Of a stretch of 64,000 nt of DNA, positions 10,501 to 22,500 are shown piece after piece. Origin of the DNA: Rostratula benghalensis. Taxonomy: Eukaryota > Chordata > Aves > Charadriiformes > Rostratulidae. The position numbers and the translations under genes were made by a program. The DNA lies in NCBI GenBank assembly GCA_013399305.1, contig VXAI01000813.1:7737-71736 (forward strand), in the 5' to 3' direction. Position 1 is the first letter of the stretch, and each line of letters begins with the position of its first letter. The notes below the pieces were generated by a model, which had not been told where the DNA came from, did no database searches, and saw nothing but the letters and a program-made list of their open reading frames with translations.

Positions 10501-13500
10501 AGCGCCCAAATGCTCTGGGGGGCTCGGCCAGCGGGGCAGCACAGGGCAGCCCTTGGTGAGGAATGGACAGGCCTCTCTGGGGACTTCTCCCCGACCCCCA
10601 GGTGCCTCAGCTCCTGCCGTGGGTGACGCATCCCCTCCTGAGGCTGAGCTGCACTTACTCTCCGGGACCCGCACCTCCCAGGGGAAGGGGATGGTGGGGC
10701 TGTTGTCGTTGACGTCCATCACCACGACGGTCAGCGTGGCAGAGCCCACCAGAGGCGGAGTCCCCCTGTCCATTGCCGTTACCACCAGGCTGTGGGCGAG
10801 CAGAGTCATACGATCACAGAACGGTTAGGATTGGAAGGGACCTTAAAGGTCATCAAGTTCCAACCCCCCTCCAGTTCCAACCCCTCCCACCAGAGCAGGT
10901 TGCTCAGGGCCTCATCCAGCCTGGCCTTAGAAGGTCACAGACACGGGATGCTGTGCATGCTGGGCACGGTGGGGCAGGGCTGAGGGGCGCACACCGGAGG
11001 TGTGTGTCTGGGGGGGCTGTGTCCAGCTGCTGGGACGTGGGAGCAGGCGGTGACTGTGGGAGCACACGTGTTCGGGGCACGTGGTGGGCAGGGGGTTCGT
11101 GCACAGCCCTGGCACAACAGACGTGTGTGGGGCTGGAGGCTTTTGCAAGGGGAGGCAGTGGATGCACCTGCAGCAGTGTTTGGAGGGAATCTGGGTTTTG
11201 GGGAACACGGGCAGCCCCTTTGGTGATGGGTGTGTGGGTGGAATGAAAGCCCTCAGGCTCCCCATGCCCAGCAGGAGGGGTGACATGCAGCGATGACAGG
11301 CTGGGGGGCGCAGGGGGACAGACTTGGGGTAGGCAGAGGACAGGCTGGGGGGTCATAGGACAGGCTGGGGGGTCATAGGACACGCTGGGGGGGGGCAGAG
11401 GACAGGCTGGGGGAAGGCAGAGGACAGGCTGGGGGGGGTCAGAGGACAGGCTGGGGGAAGGCAGAGGACAAGCTGGGGGGGGTCAGAGGACAGGCTGGGG
11501 GGTCATAGGACAGGCTGGGGGGCGCAGAGGACAGGCTGGGGGGACAGAGGACAGGCTGGGAGGGGCAGAGGACAGGCTGGGGGAAGGCAGAGGACAGGCT
11601 GGGGGGTGCAGAGGACAGGCTGGGGAGGCAGAGGACAGGCTGGGGGGCGAGGAGGACAGGCTGGGGGGTACAGAGGACAGGCAGGGGGGGGGTCAGAGGA
11701 CAGGCTGGCGGGTCATAGGACAGGCTGGGGTAGGCAGAGGTTGTTCCATGCATCTGACCCACGCACGTGCATGGGGTAGGAGCAGACTTAAATTCACTGT
11801 GTGTAGTGTTCACCATTATCTTATACCCGTGTGGCTGGACTGGCTGCCCCATGTCTGCCTGTGCCCACGGTGAGGGGCCCAGAGAACACGGGCTGGACAC
11901 AGGGGGACTCGCAGGAGGGTTGAGGGCAGGGCATTACCCCCTGGGGCATGTGTGGGAGGGCAGAGGGTGTGTGGGAGAGGGATTAATCCACATGCTCTGG
12001 ATTAAGCGGGCAGGGAAGGGACTGGGTGCAGCCACTGAAGAGTCCAACACCCTCCTCAGGATCTTCTCAGGTCTGCAGAGACCACGCTGAGCAGAGACTG
12101 GCTCATCTCAGGGCCATCTGTCATGCCATCCATGCCTTTCGCTCCATATAAACACTAAAACACCTTACAGACAGGGCTGGGACAGCTTTGGGTGGCACCA
12201 CGCAGCAGAGTACCCTCTGCAGCCCTGGGGACACTGCTCCACAGCCTGTGCCCCTCGTCCCCGCAACACACGTCAGTCTGGCCCCACTCACCGGGTCTGG
12301 GACCAGATCTCCCTGTCCAGGATGGCAGCAGTGGTGATGGTGCCCGTCTGCGGATCGATGCGGTACAAGCCCGTCATCGGCAGGGACTGGTTGATGGCGT
12401 ACGTCACCTGCCCGTTCGCTCCCTGATCCAGATCATCAGCCAGGACCTGCGAGGCCACAGGAGAGCGTCAGCCATGGAGCACTGCAAACCATGGTCCCCC
12501 GAGGCCAGACCTATCCTTGGTGCCATCCCCAGACCCACAGCACAGCCCCCCACCCCACCACGAGGCAGCGCAGGGGCCCCAGTGTCTCTGTCTGTGTCCC
12601 CAGCCATACCTGGATGACCGGCGAGTCATAGCTCTGAGATTCCCAGATGAAGGCCACGTAGTTCTGCAGCTGGAACCGTGGCAAGTTGTCGTTCACGTCC
12701 TGCAGGTTAAGGTTGATGGCCATAAAGCCAAAGGAAGCCGCTGTCTCTGCCTGCACCACCAGGCGCAGTCGGGGGCTGGCCTCGAAGTCCAGGCTGCTGG
12801 AGTCCTGGACAGAGATGGCACCTGCAGAACCGGGTGGGTGACAAGGGGTGAGCAACGCACCAGCACGTCCAGCCCTCACCGTCCCTCGTGTCCCCTTGCA
12901 CTCAGTGCATGCATCCCTCTGCTCAACCCCCTTCTCAAACAGACAGCACACACCGAGTTCTTCTGAGCCCTCTCCGGGCTGAGCACCTCCTTGTGGGTCC
13001 CACTGACCACCCCTGGGTGACAGATCCTGCACCTTCCACCAAAGCACACAACAGCCCTCCCACCGTGGAGACACCATCCAACCTTGACATCCTTTTGACA
13101 AAGAACCGCCCCATGGCGAGCCCCACATCGAGCTCCAAGCCAAAGTCACCGATCTGGGGCTATTAGTCCAGGGCAAATCCTCACAGAGACGCTGCAGGAG
13201 CTGCCAGCGCTTCTCCTGCTGAGGACAGACATCCGTTCTCACCCCCCGGGCCACTGCTCCGGGGCTGTCACAGTGACAGGGTGCTGCTGTCCCACTCAAG
13301 GAGGTGGAAGGCACCCAAAAGGACTTTCTGCAGCGACTGGCAGTGCTCCTACAGGCACACACTCACCATGGCAAGGACGAGCTGTGCCGAGGGGCTGAAC
13401 TCCTGCCCCGGGCATCCCCCCTCTCCCTGCAGCCTGTGCCTGCACCCCCTGCAGCCCCCCAGCCTGGGCCGGGCTCCCTGCCCCTCTGGCACTGCTCGGC

Positions 13501-16500
13501 TGCCACCACAGCCAGCCCAGGGAGAGGACAAGGGGAGCCACCAGCAGCAGCCCCCCCCTTCCAAAGGGTGGCTCCTGCCCAGGACAGCAGTGGCAGAGCC
13601 TGATGAGCCACAGCGGGGCTGAGGACGCTCCTGTGACAGTCCCCTGCCCTGGGGGAGTGCCTGCCCACACTGGGCACTTTTAGTATGCTCTCCCATGCAG
13701 AGTCCCCACAGAGCTCCTGTGGCCATCACCCCTGCTCCTCCCTGCAGAGGAGACGAGCCTCGGGGTGTCAGAGGACAGCCAGGGACTGTCCTTGCACTGT
13801 CCCATTGTCACAGCAGAGCCAGAGGACAAGCCCCTTGGCAGCTGGCACCGGGCAGGAGGGCAGCGCTGTGCCAGCCCCCGGGATCCCCCCTGTGGTGCTC
13901 CAGCCCTGGAGAAAGCAGGGCAGCGTCTCACAGACAGGCAAATGGGTCTCAAGGAGGGACATGTTTCAGGGGAAAACCCTGTATTCTGGGCACTTTGCCC
14001 AAGTGAAAAGTTTCCTCATTGAAATGAGGTGGAATGGGCACAGCAACCGAAGCGTGACTGAGGGGCAGCAAGGACACGTCCAGGGTGATCTTGGCCAGAA
14101 GCTGTGGCTGCCCCGTCCCTGGAGGGGTTCAAGGCCAGGCTGGAGGGGGCTTGGAGGAACCTGCTCTGGTGGGAGGTGTCCGTGCCCTGGGCAGGGGGTT
14201 GGAACTCCATGATCTCTTGAAGGTCCCTTCCAACTCAAACCATTCTGTGATTCTATGATTCTAGGGTCTGAGAGCCGTGAGGACACAGGGCTGGAGCAGA
14301 GACACGCTGAGGGGTCATGAAGGGACAGGGATCACAGGGACATTTGCGGTTCTCTGGTCACCCCGCACCTCGCTGCAGCACAGCACGGCAACTGGCCACA
14401 GACGGGTGTCACAAACACAGATGGGTGTCACAGCCACGCAGACGGGTGTCACAGCCACGCAGAGGGGTGTCACAGCCACGCAGACAGGTGTCACAGCCAC
14501 ACAGATGGGTGTCACAGCCACGCAGACAGGTGTCACAGCCACGCAGACAGGTGTCACAGCCACACAGATGGGTGTCACAGCCACGCAGACAGGTGTCACA
14601 GCCATGCAGACAGGTGTCACAGCCACACAGATGGGTGTCACAACCACACAGACAGGTGTCACAGCCACGCAGAGGGGTGTCACAGCCACGCAGACAGGTG
14701 TCACAGCCATGCAGACAGGTGTCACAGCCACACAGACAGGTGTCACAGCCACGCAGATGGGTGTCACAACCACACAGATGGGTGTCACAGCCACGCAGAG
14801 GGGTGTCACAGCCACACAGACAGGTGTCACAGCCACGCAGATGGGTGTCACAGCCACGCAGATGGGTGTCACAGCCACGCAGAGGGGTGTCACAGCCACA
14901 CAGACAGGTGTCACAGCCACGCAGATGGGTGTCACAGCCACGCAGACAGGTGTCACAGCCACGCAGACGGGTGTCACAGCCACGCAGATGGGTGTCACAG
15001 CCACACAGACAGGTGTCACAGCCACGCAGATGGGTGTCACAAACACGCAGATGGGTGTCACAGCCACACAGACAGGTGTCACAGCCACGCAGATGGGTGT
15101 CACAAACACGCAGACGGGTGTCACAGCCACACAGACGGGTGTCACAAACACGCAGATGGGTGTCACAACCACGCAGGGTGCAGCAGAGCCCAGCGGGGCA
15201 GGGAGAGGGGACACCTCTGCAGCACTGACCTCGCAGGTCCAAGCTCCCGCGCCGGGGAGCACGGTCCCTGTTTGGGGCCCGGCTGCAGAGCAGGGGGGAA
15301 GGCGAGGGGAGAAGAGGGGCTGTGTGGGGTCTGCTCTGGCCGCACTGTGGCACAGAGCGGTGTGAGCTGCAGCAGTGGGTCTGAGCACAGGGCAGTGCTG
15401 AGCGGCTGCTCTTCTCAGACAACTCCCTTAGGAGCTCCCCTGAAGTCCTGAAAGGCCACCATGAGGTCTCCCCAGAGCCTTCTCTTCTCCAGGCTGACCC
15501 TCCCCAACTCTCAGCCTGTCCTCACAGCAGAGGGGCTCCAGCCCCCCCAGCATCTCTGTGGCCTCCTCTGGCCCCATCCAACAGCTCTGTGTCCTTCTGA
15601 TGTTGGTGGCCCCAGAGCTGGAGGAAGCACTGGGGGTGTGTCTTCCCAGAGTGGAGCAGGGGGGCAGAATCCCCCACCTCGCCCTGCTGGCCATGCTGCT
15701 GGGGATGCAGCCCAGGGTGGGGGGGCGCTTTCTGGGACCCAGGGGGGCTCTGAGCCTCGTGACAGCGGATCAGGCACTGGCAGAGCACTGCTGATCTCCA
15801 CTTGCTGCTTCCCCGGGTGGTCCTGGTGCCGTACCTGAACTGGGCTGGATGAGGAATGCGTTCTTCTCGTTGCCGCTGATGATGCTGTAGGTGATGCGCC
15901 CTGAAGAGCCCCCCGTGTGTGTAGCCTGGAAGTTTGCCACGGTGGTGCCTGGGGGAGAGTGGAGGGTGTGAAGGTTTGGCAGAGCCTCTGGGGGGTGGCA
16001 GAGGGGGTCAGGGGTGGGGTGGGCAGCACAGACTATGCCACAGGAACACGTGGCTCTGCCCAAGGACCCTGCTGCAGGGGAAGCAAGATCTAAGGGTAAT
16101 TTTGGGGTGGGAGCAGCCAGGATTCATGGGGCCCATCCATGGCCCCTCCATGGTCGCACTGTGACCCCTGGAGATCTTCCAGGAGCCACTGGGTACCTGT
16201 GACTGCCTACAGTGCCCTGAACAGCCTGAGAAAACCCCCACAGACCACCATCCTGGGCAGCCTGGGCACCAGCCAGACCCTGCACTCCCTCAGGTCTACC
16301 CAACACAGAGCAGGACTCCCCAAGACCCTGTAGCGGCCCTGGCTTTGAGATCCCCCAAGCTTTGCCAGCCCTGTGCCCACCTTCCCTCCCATCCCNNNNN
16401 NNNNNNNNNNNNNNNNNNNNNNNNNNNNNNNNNNNNNNNNNNNNNNNNNNNNNNNNNNNNNNNNNNNNNNNNNNNNNNNNNNNNNNNNNNNNNNNNNNNN

Positions 16501-19500
16501 NNNNNNNNNNNNNNNNNNNNNNNNNNNNNNNNNNNNNNNNNNNNNNNNNNNNNNNNNNNNNNNAACCCATCCCACTTCAGCCCAGCCCTTGCTGGTCACC
16601 CTGCCCAGCTGATACCTGGGGCAGCGTTTTCTGGCAGGGCCACATCACTGGTGCTGCGGGGGAAGCGCAGCCCCTGGTAGGGCTCCTCCTGCACGTGGAT
16701 CACCACCACCCCGGTGGAGGAGAGGGCCGGCTGCCCCAGGTCGGTGGCCAGGATGAAGAGCGTCCGCTGGCGCTGGCTGAGCGAGCCCAGGGGCTGCAGC
16801 AGCTGGATCTCCCCCGTGTAGGAGTTGATGGCGAAGGCCGAGTTGGGGGTGGCGAGGCGGTAGAGGATGGAGGCGTTGGCGCCCGCATCCCTGTCCTCTG
16901 CCCTCATGGTGGCCACGACCTGCTTGAGCGGCGTGTGGCGGGACAGGTTGACGGTGAGGGGGCTGTGCATGAAGGCAGGGGCATGGTCGTTGACGTCCCG
17001 CACGGTGACGGTGACGCGCACAGCCGCGCTCTTGGGCTCCCAGGGCGCCGAGTCCACGGCCTTGGCCAGGAAGCTGTAGCTGGGGTGCCGTTCCCGGTCC
17101 AGCGGCTGGGCGCTCCTGATGCGCCCGCTCTGCGGCTCCACCTGGAACATGCCAAGCGACTCGTTGCCCAGGTAGTAGGAGACCTGTCCGTTGGTGCCCT
17201 CGTCGGGGTCCTCAGCCACCAGCTGCAGCATCAGGGAGCCGACCGGCAAGTCCTCGGGCACCTCGACCACATACGTGGCCTGGGCAAAACCGGGCGCGTT
17301 GTCGTTCAGGTCCAGCACGCGCACGTTCACGGCCATGGTGGCACTGCGGGGGGGGGTGCCGTGGTCTCGCACCACCACTGTGAGGCTGTAGGACGCAACT
17401 CGCTCCCGGTCCAGGGCACGAGCAGTGGAGAGGACACCCGAGACCGGGTCTAGGCTGAAATCCTGCTCCAGGTCTCCATCTGGAAAAGACAGGAGGGAAT
17501 AACAACCCGGGAGTCTGTAACTGGCACAAGGTGGGACCCAGCCCTGAGTGCGTCCCAGTCTGGGCTGGGGGGCATAGGGTGAGCTCTCCCCCAGGGTCCT
17601 GCTGGGACTCAACCTCCGTGGTCCAGCTCCGTGTGTCTGCGTGTGAGAGCATGAGAGAGTGTGTGTGTGTGTGTGTGTCTGTGGTGTGTGTGTGTGTGAG
17701 TGAGTGTGTGTGCAAGAAGGGGCTCCAGCCCCTTTCAGGCCATCGCTGCTGCCAGAGGGAGGCCCAAGGAAGGACAGGGCATGGGAACCACCCTGTAAAT
17801 GCCCAGGGTGGGGACAGCTGGGGGGGGCTGGGGAAGCAGAGCAGAGCCTGGGGGCGAGGGGTGCAGACCCTGCAGACCCTGAGGTGCACTTTGCTGGGGG
17901 CAGAGGAAGCAGAGGGCTGGGAGGTGGCAGCTATGTGTGGTCTGGAGCAGGAGAGGACTGAGATGGGACTGGAACTGACCCTTCCCAGAGCCATGGGCAC
18001 CCTGGGGGGAACAGCCCTCACCATGGGCTGAGGGAGAAAGGACGGAGCTCCCTGCACCTCACCTGCCACCCGGTACTCCAGCCGCCCGTTCTCGCCCCCG
18101 TCGGGATCGGTGGCCCGCAGGGTGTACAGCGCCACGTGGCTCTGGTTCTCGGGGACCTCCACGGAGCAGGACTCGCTCTCCAGGCGCGGCGCGTGGTCGT
18201 TCTCGTCCCCTACTGCTATCCGCACGGTCGCCTTGGAGAGGTTGGGGGGCAGCCCACCATCCCGTGCGTAGACTGCAGGACACAGGGAGAGCACTGCAGG
18301 CCGCCCCCAGCACTGGCAGCTGCCATCCAGGCTGTCACATGCCAATGCCCAGAAATCCCGGGGCAGCGGGGTGTGGGACCATCAGCATCCCTGCCTGCTC
18401 AAACCACCCACCAACCTGCCTGCCCCACAGACCCCAGAGAACACAATCACAGACCCTTCCCTGGGTGGGAAGGGACCTTAAAGACCATCCAGTCCCCCCC
18501 TGTCCTGGGCAGGGACACCTCCCACCAGCCCAGGGGGCTCCAAGCCCCCTCCAACCTGGCCTTCAACCCAGGGATGGGGCAGCCACAGCTTCTCGGGGCA
18601 ACCTTGGCCAGGCTCTCACCACCCTCACCCCAAACAAGTTCTTCCCCACAGCTCAGCTCCATCTCCCCTCTTTCAGGGTCAAACCCTTCCCCCTCCTCCT
18701 AGGGCTTCCCTCCCTCACCCAGAGTCCCCTCCCCAGCTTTCCTGGACCCCCTGGAGGGACTGGAAGGGGCTCCAAGGTCTCCCTGGAGCCTTCTCCAGGA
18801 TGAACCCCCCCAACTCTCTCAGTCTGTCCCCACAGCAGAGGGGCTCCAGCCCCCCCAGCGTCCCCATGGCCTCTGCTGGACCATGGCCATCAGTTCCCAT
18901 GGCCTGCCCCACCTCAGCAGTGGGGAGCACCCACCTGCCCCCTCTGCCCCACACCTGCCGAGCCCCCATTCACCAGCACAGCCCTACCCACCCATCAGCA
19001 CGTGCTGCTCCTGCTCCTCCCGGTCCAGGGCCCGTGTGGTGACAATAAGCCCCGTCTGTGGGTCAATGGAGAAGGGCCCCCCAGAGAGCGTCCCATAGGA
19101 CACCTGCCCGTTGGCACCTGCAGGGAGGAACGTGGTTTGAGGGCAGCCCAGCAGCAACCCCAGAGCCCTGCTCCTTCCTCCTCCCAGGGAAGAGGATGAT
19201 GTCAGTCTCCAGCAATAAAGCTGGGGGAGGGATGCGGGGTGGAGAGGTCTCAGCCCAACCCAGCTCATGGATGGGATGATGGGCCAAGGAACCTCCAAGG
19301 AACAAAGGCGTCTTGGGGAGCAGAGAGAATCACAGTCTCTGTTCTTATTCTCAGCTTCTCTCTCATCTCCAGGTGCTCACCCTTCCCTCCAGGCCAACCA
19401 TGCTCTCCAAGCCGGGTGGAAGGGAGCAGGGGGCACCCAGTCCTGGGGGCTGCACCTCCAGAAGGGCCCCATGCAGCTCACCCTCGCCCTGCATCCTCAC

Positions 19501-22500
19501 CCAGGTCCCGGTCCGTGGCCACCACCTGCAGCACAGAGCTGCCAGCCGGCAAGTTCTCCATGATGTATGCTTCGTACTCGGGTTTCTCAAATGTGGGAGC
19601 CTCGTCGTTGATGTCCAGCACCAGCACGGACAGCAGCTGTGTGGCGGAGCGGCGTGGGAAGCCATGGTCTGTGGCCACCACGGTCAGGTTGTGCTGCACC
19701 ACCTCCTCCCGGTTGAGGGCCCGCACGATGGAGAGCGCGCCTGCAGGGACGGGGAGAGGGGTGAGCTGGGACGGTGGCAACAGCCTGACTGTGCCTGGGA
19801 CAGAGCCATCGTAAGAGTGTGCCATCACCAGTGTGAGCTGGGGACAGCCAGGTCACAGCAGGGACAGCAGCATCATAGAGTCATAAAGCTGTCCAGGTTG
19901 GGAGGGACCTTCATCCATGGAGTCCAACCATCACCCCAAAACCAACAAACCCACCACTGACCAACCCAACCCACCACTCACCTGTGTCCCTCAGCACCAC
20001 ATGGAGTCCAATCATCACCCCAGCACTCACCAACCCACCACTCACCCGTGTCCCTCAGCACCACATGGAGTCCAACCATCACCCCAGCACTCACCAACCC
20101 ACCACTCNACCCCAGCACTCACCAACCCACCACTCACCCGTGTCCCTCAGCACCACATGGAGTCCAACCATCACCCCAGCACTCACCAACCCACCACTCA
20201 CCCCTGTCCCTCAGCACCACCTCTGTGGGGCTTTGAGATCCCTCCAGGGATGGGGACTCCAGCCCTGCCCTGGGCAGCCTCTGCCAAGGCTTCACAGCCC
20301 TTCCCAGGAAGAAATTCTTCCCAATCTCCATCCTCAACCTCCCCTGGGGCAACTGGAGGCCATTTCCTCCTGTCCTGTTCCTTGGGAGAAGAGCCTGACC
20401 CCCCCGGCTACCCCCTCCTTTCAGGGAGTTGGGGAGAGCCAGAAGGTCTCCCCTCAGCCCCCTTTTCTCCAGGCTGAACACCCCCAGATCCCTCACAACT
20501 TCTCCAGACCCTCCTCCTTGGTCTCCAGACCCCTCACCAGCTCTGTTGTCCTTCTCTGGACAGGCTCCATGCCAACCTCATGCCAACCATGTTATGCTTG
20601 GGCTCCTCCACACTCCACAAGCCTCCCTCCTCTGGGTTCCCCAGCTTCCTCCTGTGCCCCACGCTACATCCCCGTGCACCCTTTCAGCCCCTCAGCCCCC
20701 ATGTCCCCCCACGACCTCACTGCCCACCCTGCACCCCTTGTGCTCACCAGTGCTGGGGTTGAGGTGGAAGCGGCCGTCGCTGTTTCCTGCTCGCAATGAG
20801 TAGCTCACGCGCCCATTCTCCCCCAGATCGTTGTCCTGGGCCACCACGTGCAGCACCACGAACCCCGTCGGCTGGTCCTCCATGACGCTGACGGCCGCAG
20901 GGGAAAGGAAGATGGGCACGTTGTCGTTCTCGTCAGTGACAAAGACGCGGGCGGTGACCGCGGCTGAGCGGCGCTGGCTGACGTTGCGGGCCTGGTCGGT
21001 GGCCTCCACCACCAGGAGGAAAGAGGCGGCCGCCTCCCGGTCGAGGCCGTGGCGCAGGGTGAGCAGCCCTGAGCGGCCGTCCAGCTGGAAGGGGGCGGCG
21101 GGGGGCTCCTGGTGCCGCAGGGTGTAGCGAACCTGGCTGTTGGGACCCACACCATCCCCGTCCAGTGCCTGGAAGGTGAAGATGGAGGAGCCGGCCTGGG
21201 CGTTCTCGGGCACCACGATGGTGATGGGGTCTTCAGGGAAGGTGGGCGCCTGGTCGTTGCAGTCCTGCACGTGGATGTGCACCAGCACCAGCCGGCTGGA
21301 GGGGTAGCCGTGCTGCGTGTCCTCGGCGCTCACCTGCAGCGTGTGCCGTGCCCCAGCCTCATAGTCCAGCTCCCGGGCAGCGTAAATCTCCCCTGTCACA
21401 CTGTCCACCACGAAGGTGCCATCCCCACCGCCTCCTACCACTGTGTAGGTCAGCTGTCCTCGGGCAGGCGTATCTGGGGGTGCCACGGAGCCGATTACGG
21501 ACCCCGGCTTCACCCCCTCCAGGGGGTGCAGGGTGAGGACAGTGGCATCAGGCCGTGGCAGCACCCGGGAGGACGGCAGCACCTGCGGGGAGAGGTGGCA
21601 GTGAGGGACACGGCGGGGTGCTGCGTGCCAGGGGGCTGTCAGGGAGCCAGAGGGGGACACGGGGTCTGCAGAGAGCAGGTCTCAGCCCCTGTGGTCTGGC
21701 GCAGAAAGAATTCTTTACTCTTTACAAAGGCCTGCAGGGACAGGACGAGGGGCAATGGCTTCAAGCTGGAGAAGAGCAGATTCAGACTGGACATTAGGAA
21801 GAGGTTCTTTCCTCTGAGGGTGGTGGAGCACTGGGACAGGTTGCCCAGGGAGGTGGTTGAGGCCCCTTCCCTGGAGATCTGCAAGGGGAGGCTGGAGGAG
21901 GCCCTGGGCAGCCTGGTCTGGTTGGGGGTGTCCCTGCTGAGTGCGGGGAGGTGGGACTGGATGACCCTGGAGGTCCCTTCTGGCCTGGACCACTCTAGGA
22001 TTCTATGAACAGCAATGTGAGAACAAGCATGGGTTTGAGAGGGTGAAGGATGAGCTCCACCTGAGGATTTCGTCAGGCAGGGACAGAACTACTGACCAGC
22101 CAGAGACGGCTCAGGGTGATCTGATCGAGGTACACCGATACCTGGAGGAAGGGTGCAGAGGATGGAGCTAGGCTCCTCCCAGTGGTGCCCAGTGCCAGGA
22201 CCAGAGGCCACGGGCACAGGCTGGTTCCCTCTGAGCCTCAGGAAACACTTTTCACTGTGAGGTGACCAAGCACCGGTGCAGGTTGCCCAGAGAGGTGCTG
22301 GAGTCTGTTGGAGACAGTCAAAAGCTACCTGGACACGGTCCTGGACAACTGCCTCTGGATGGCCCTGGCTGAGCAGGAATGGTGTGGAAGGAACCCTGGA
22401 GTGGCTAAAGGTGGATGTGCCGGGCTGGGATGGTGCTGCTCCCCTCAAGGACAAAGGGGACATAATGTCCCTAATTGCCCGGGTGTGGGCCAGGCTGTGG

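Noticed and set aside
14402..15177. CRISPR-like array
   Set aside because: The repeats are contiguous 21-bp units with no unique spacers, in a vertebrate intron.
14277..15388. Open frames of over 300 codons on both strands over the 21-bp array
   Set aside because: A stop-free 21-bp unit keeps several frames open on both strands. The translations are simple heptad repeats without a gene context.
19476..19500. Alternative donor for exon 10, 19 nt further
   Set aside because: Use of that GTGAGC would shift the frame into exon 11, while the chosen GTGAGG keeps DLGANGQ as in the family.
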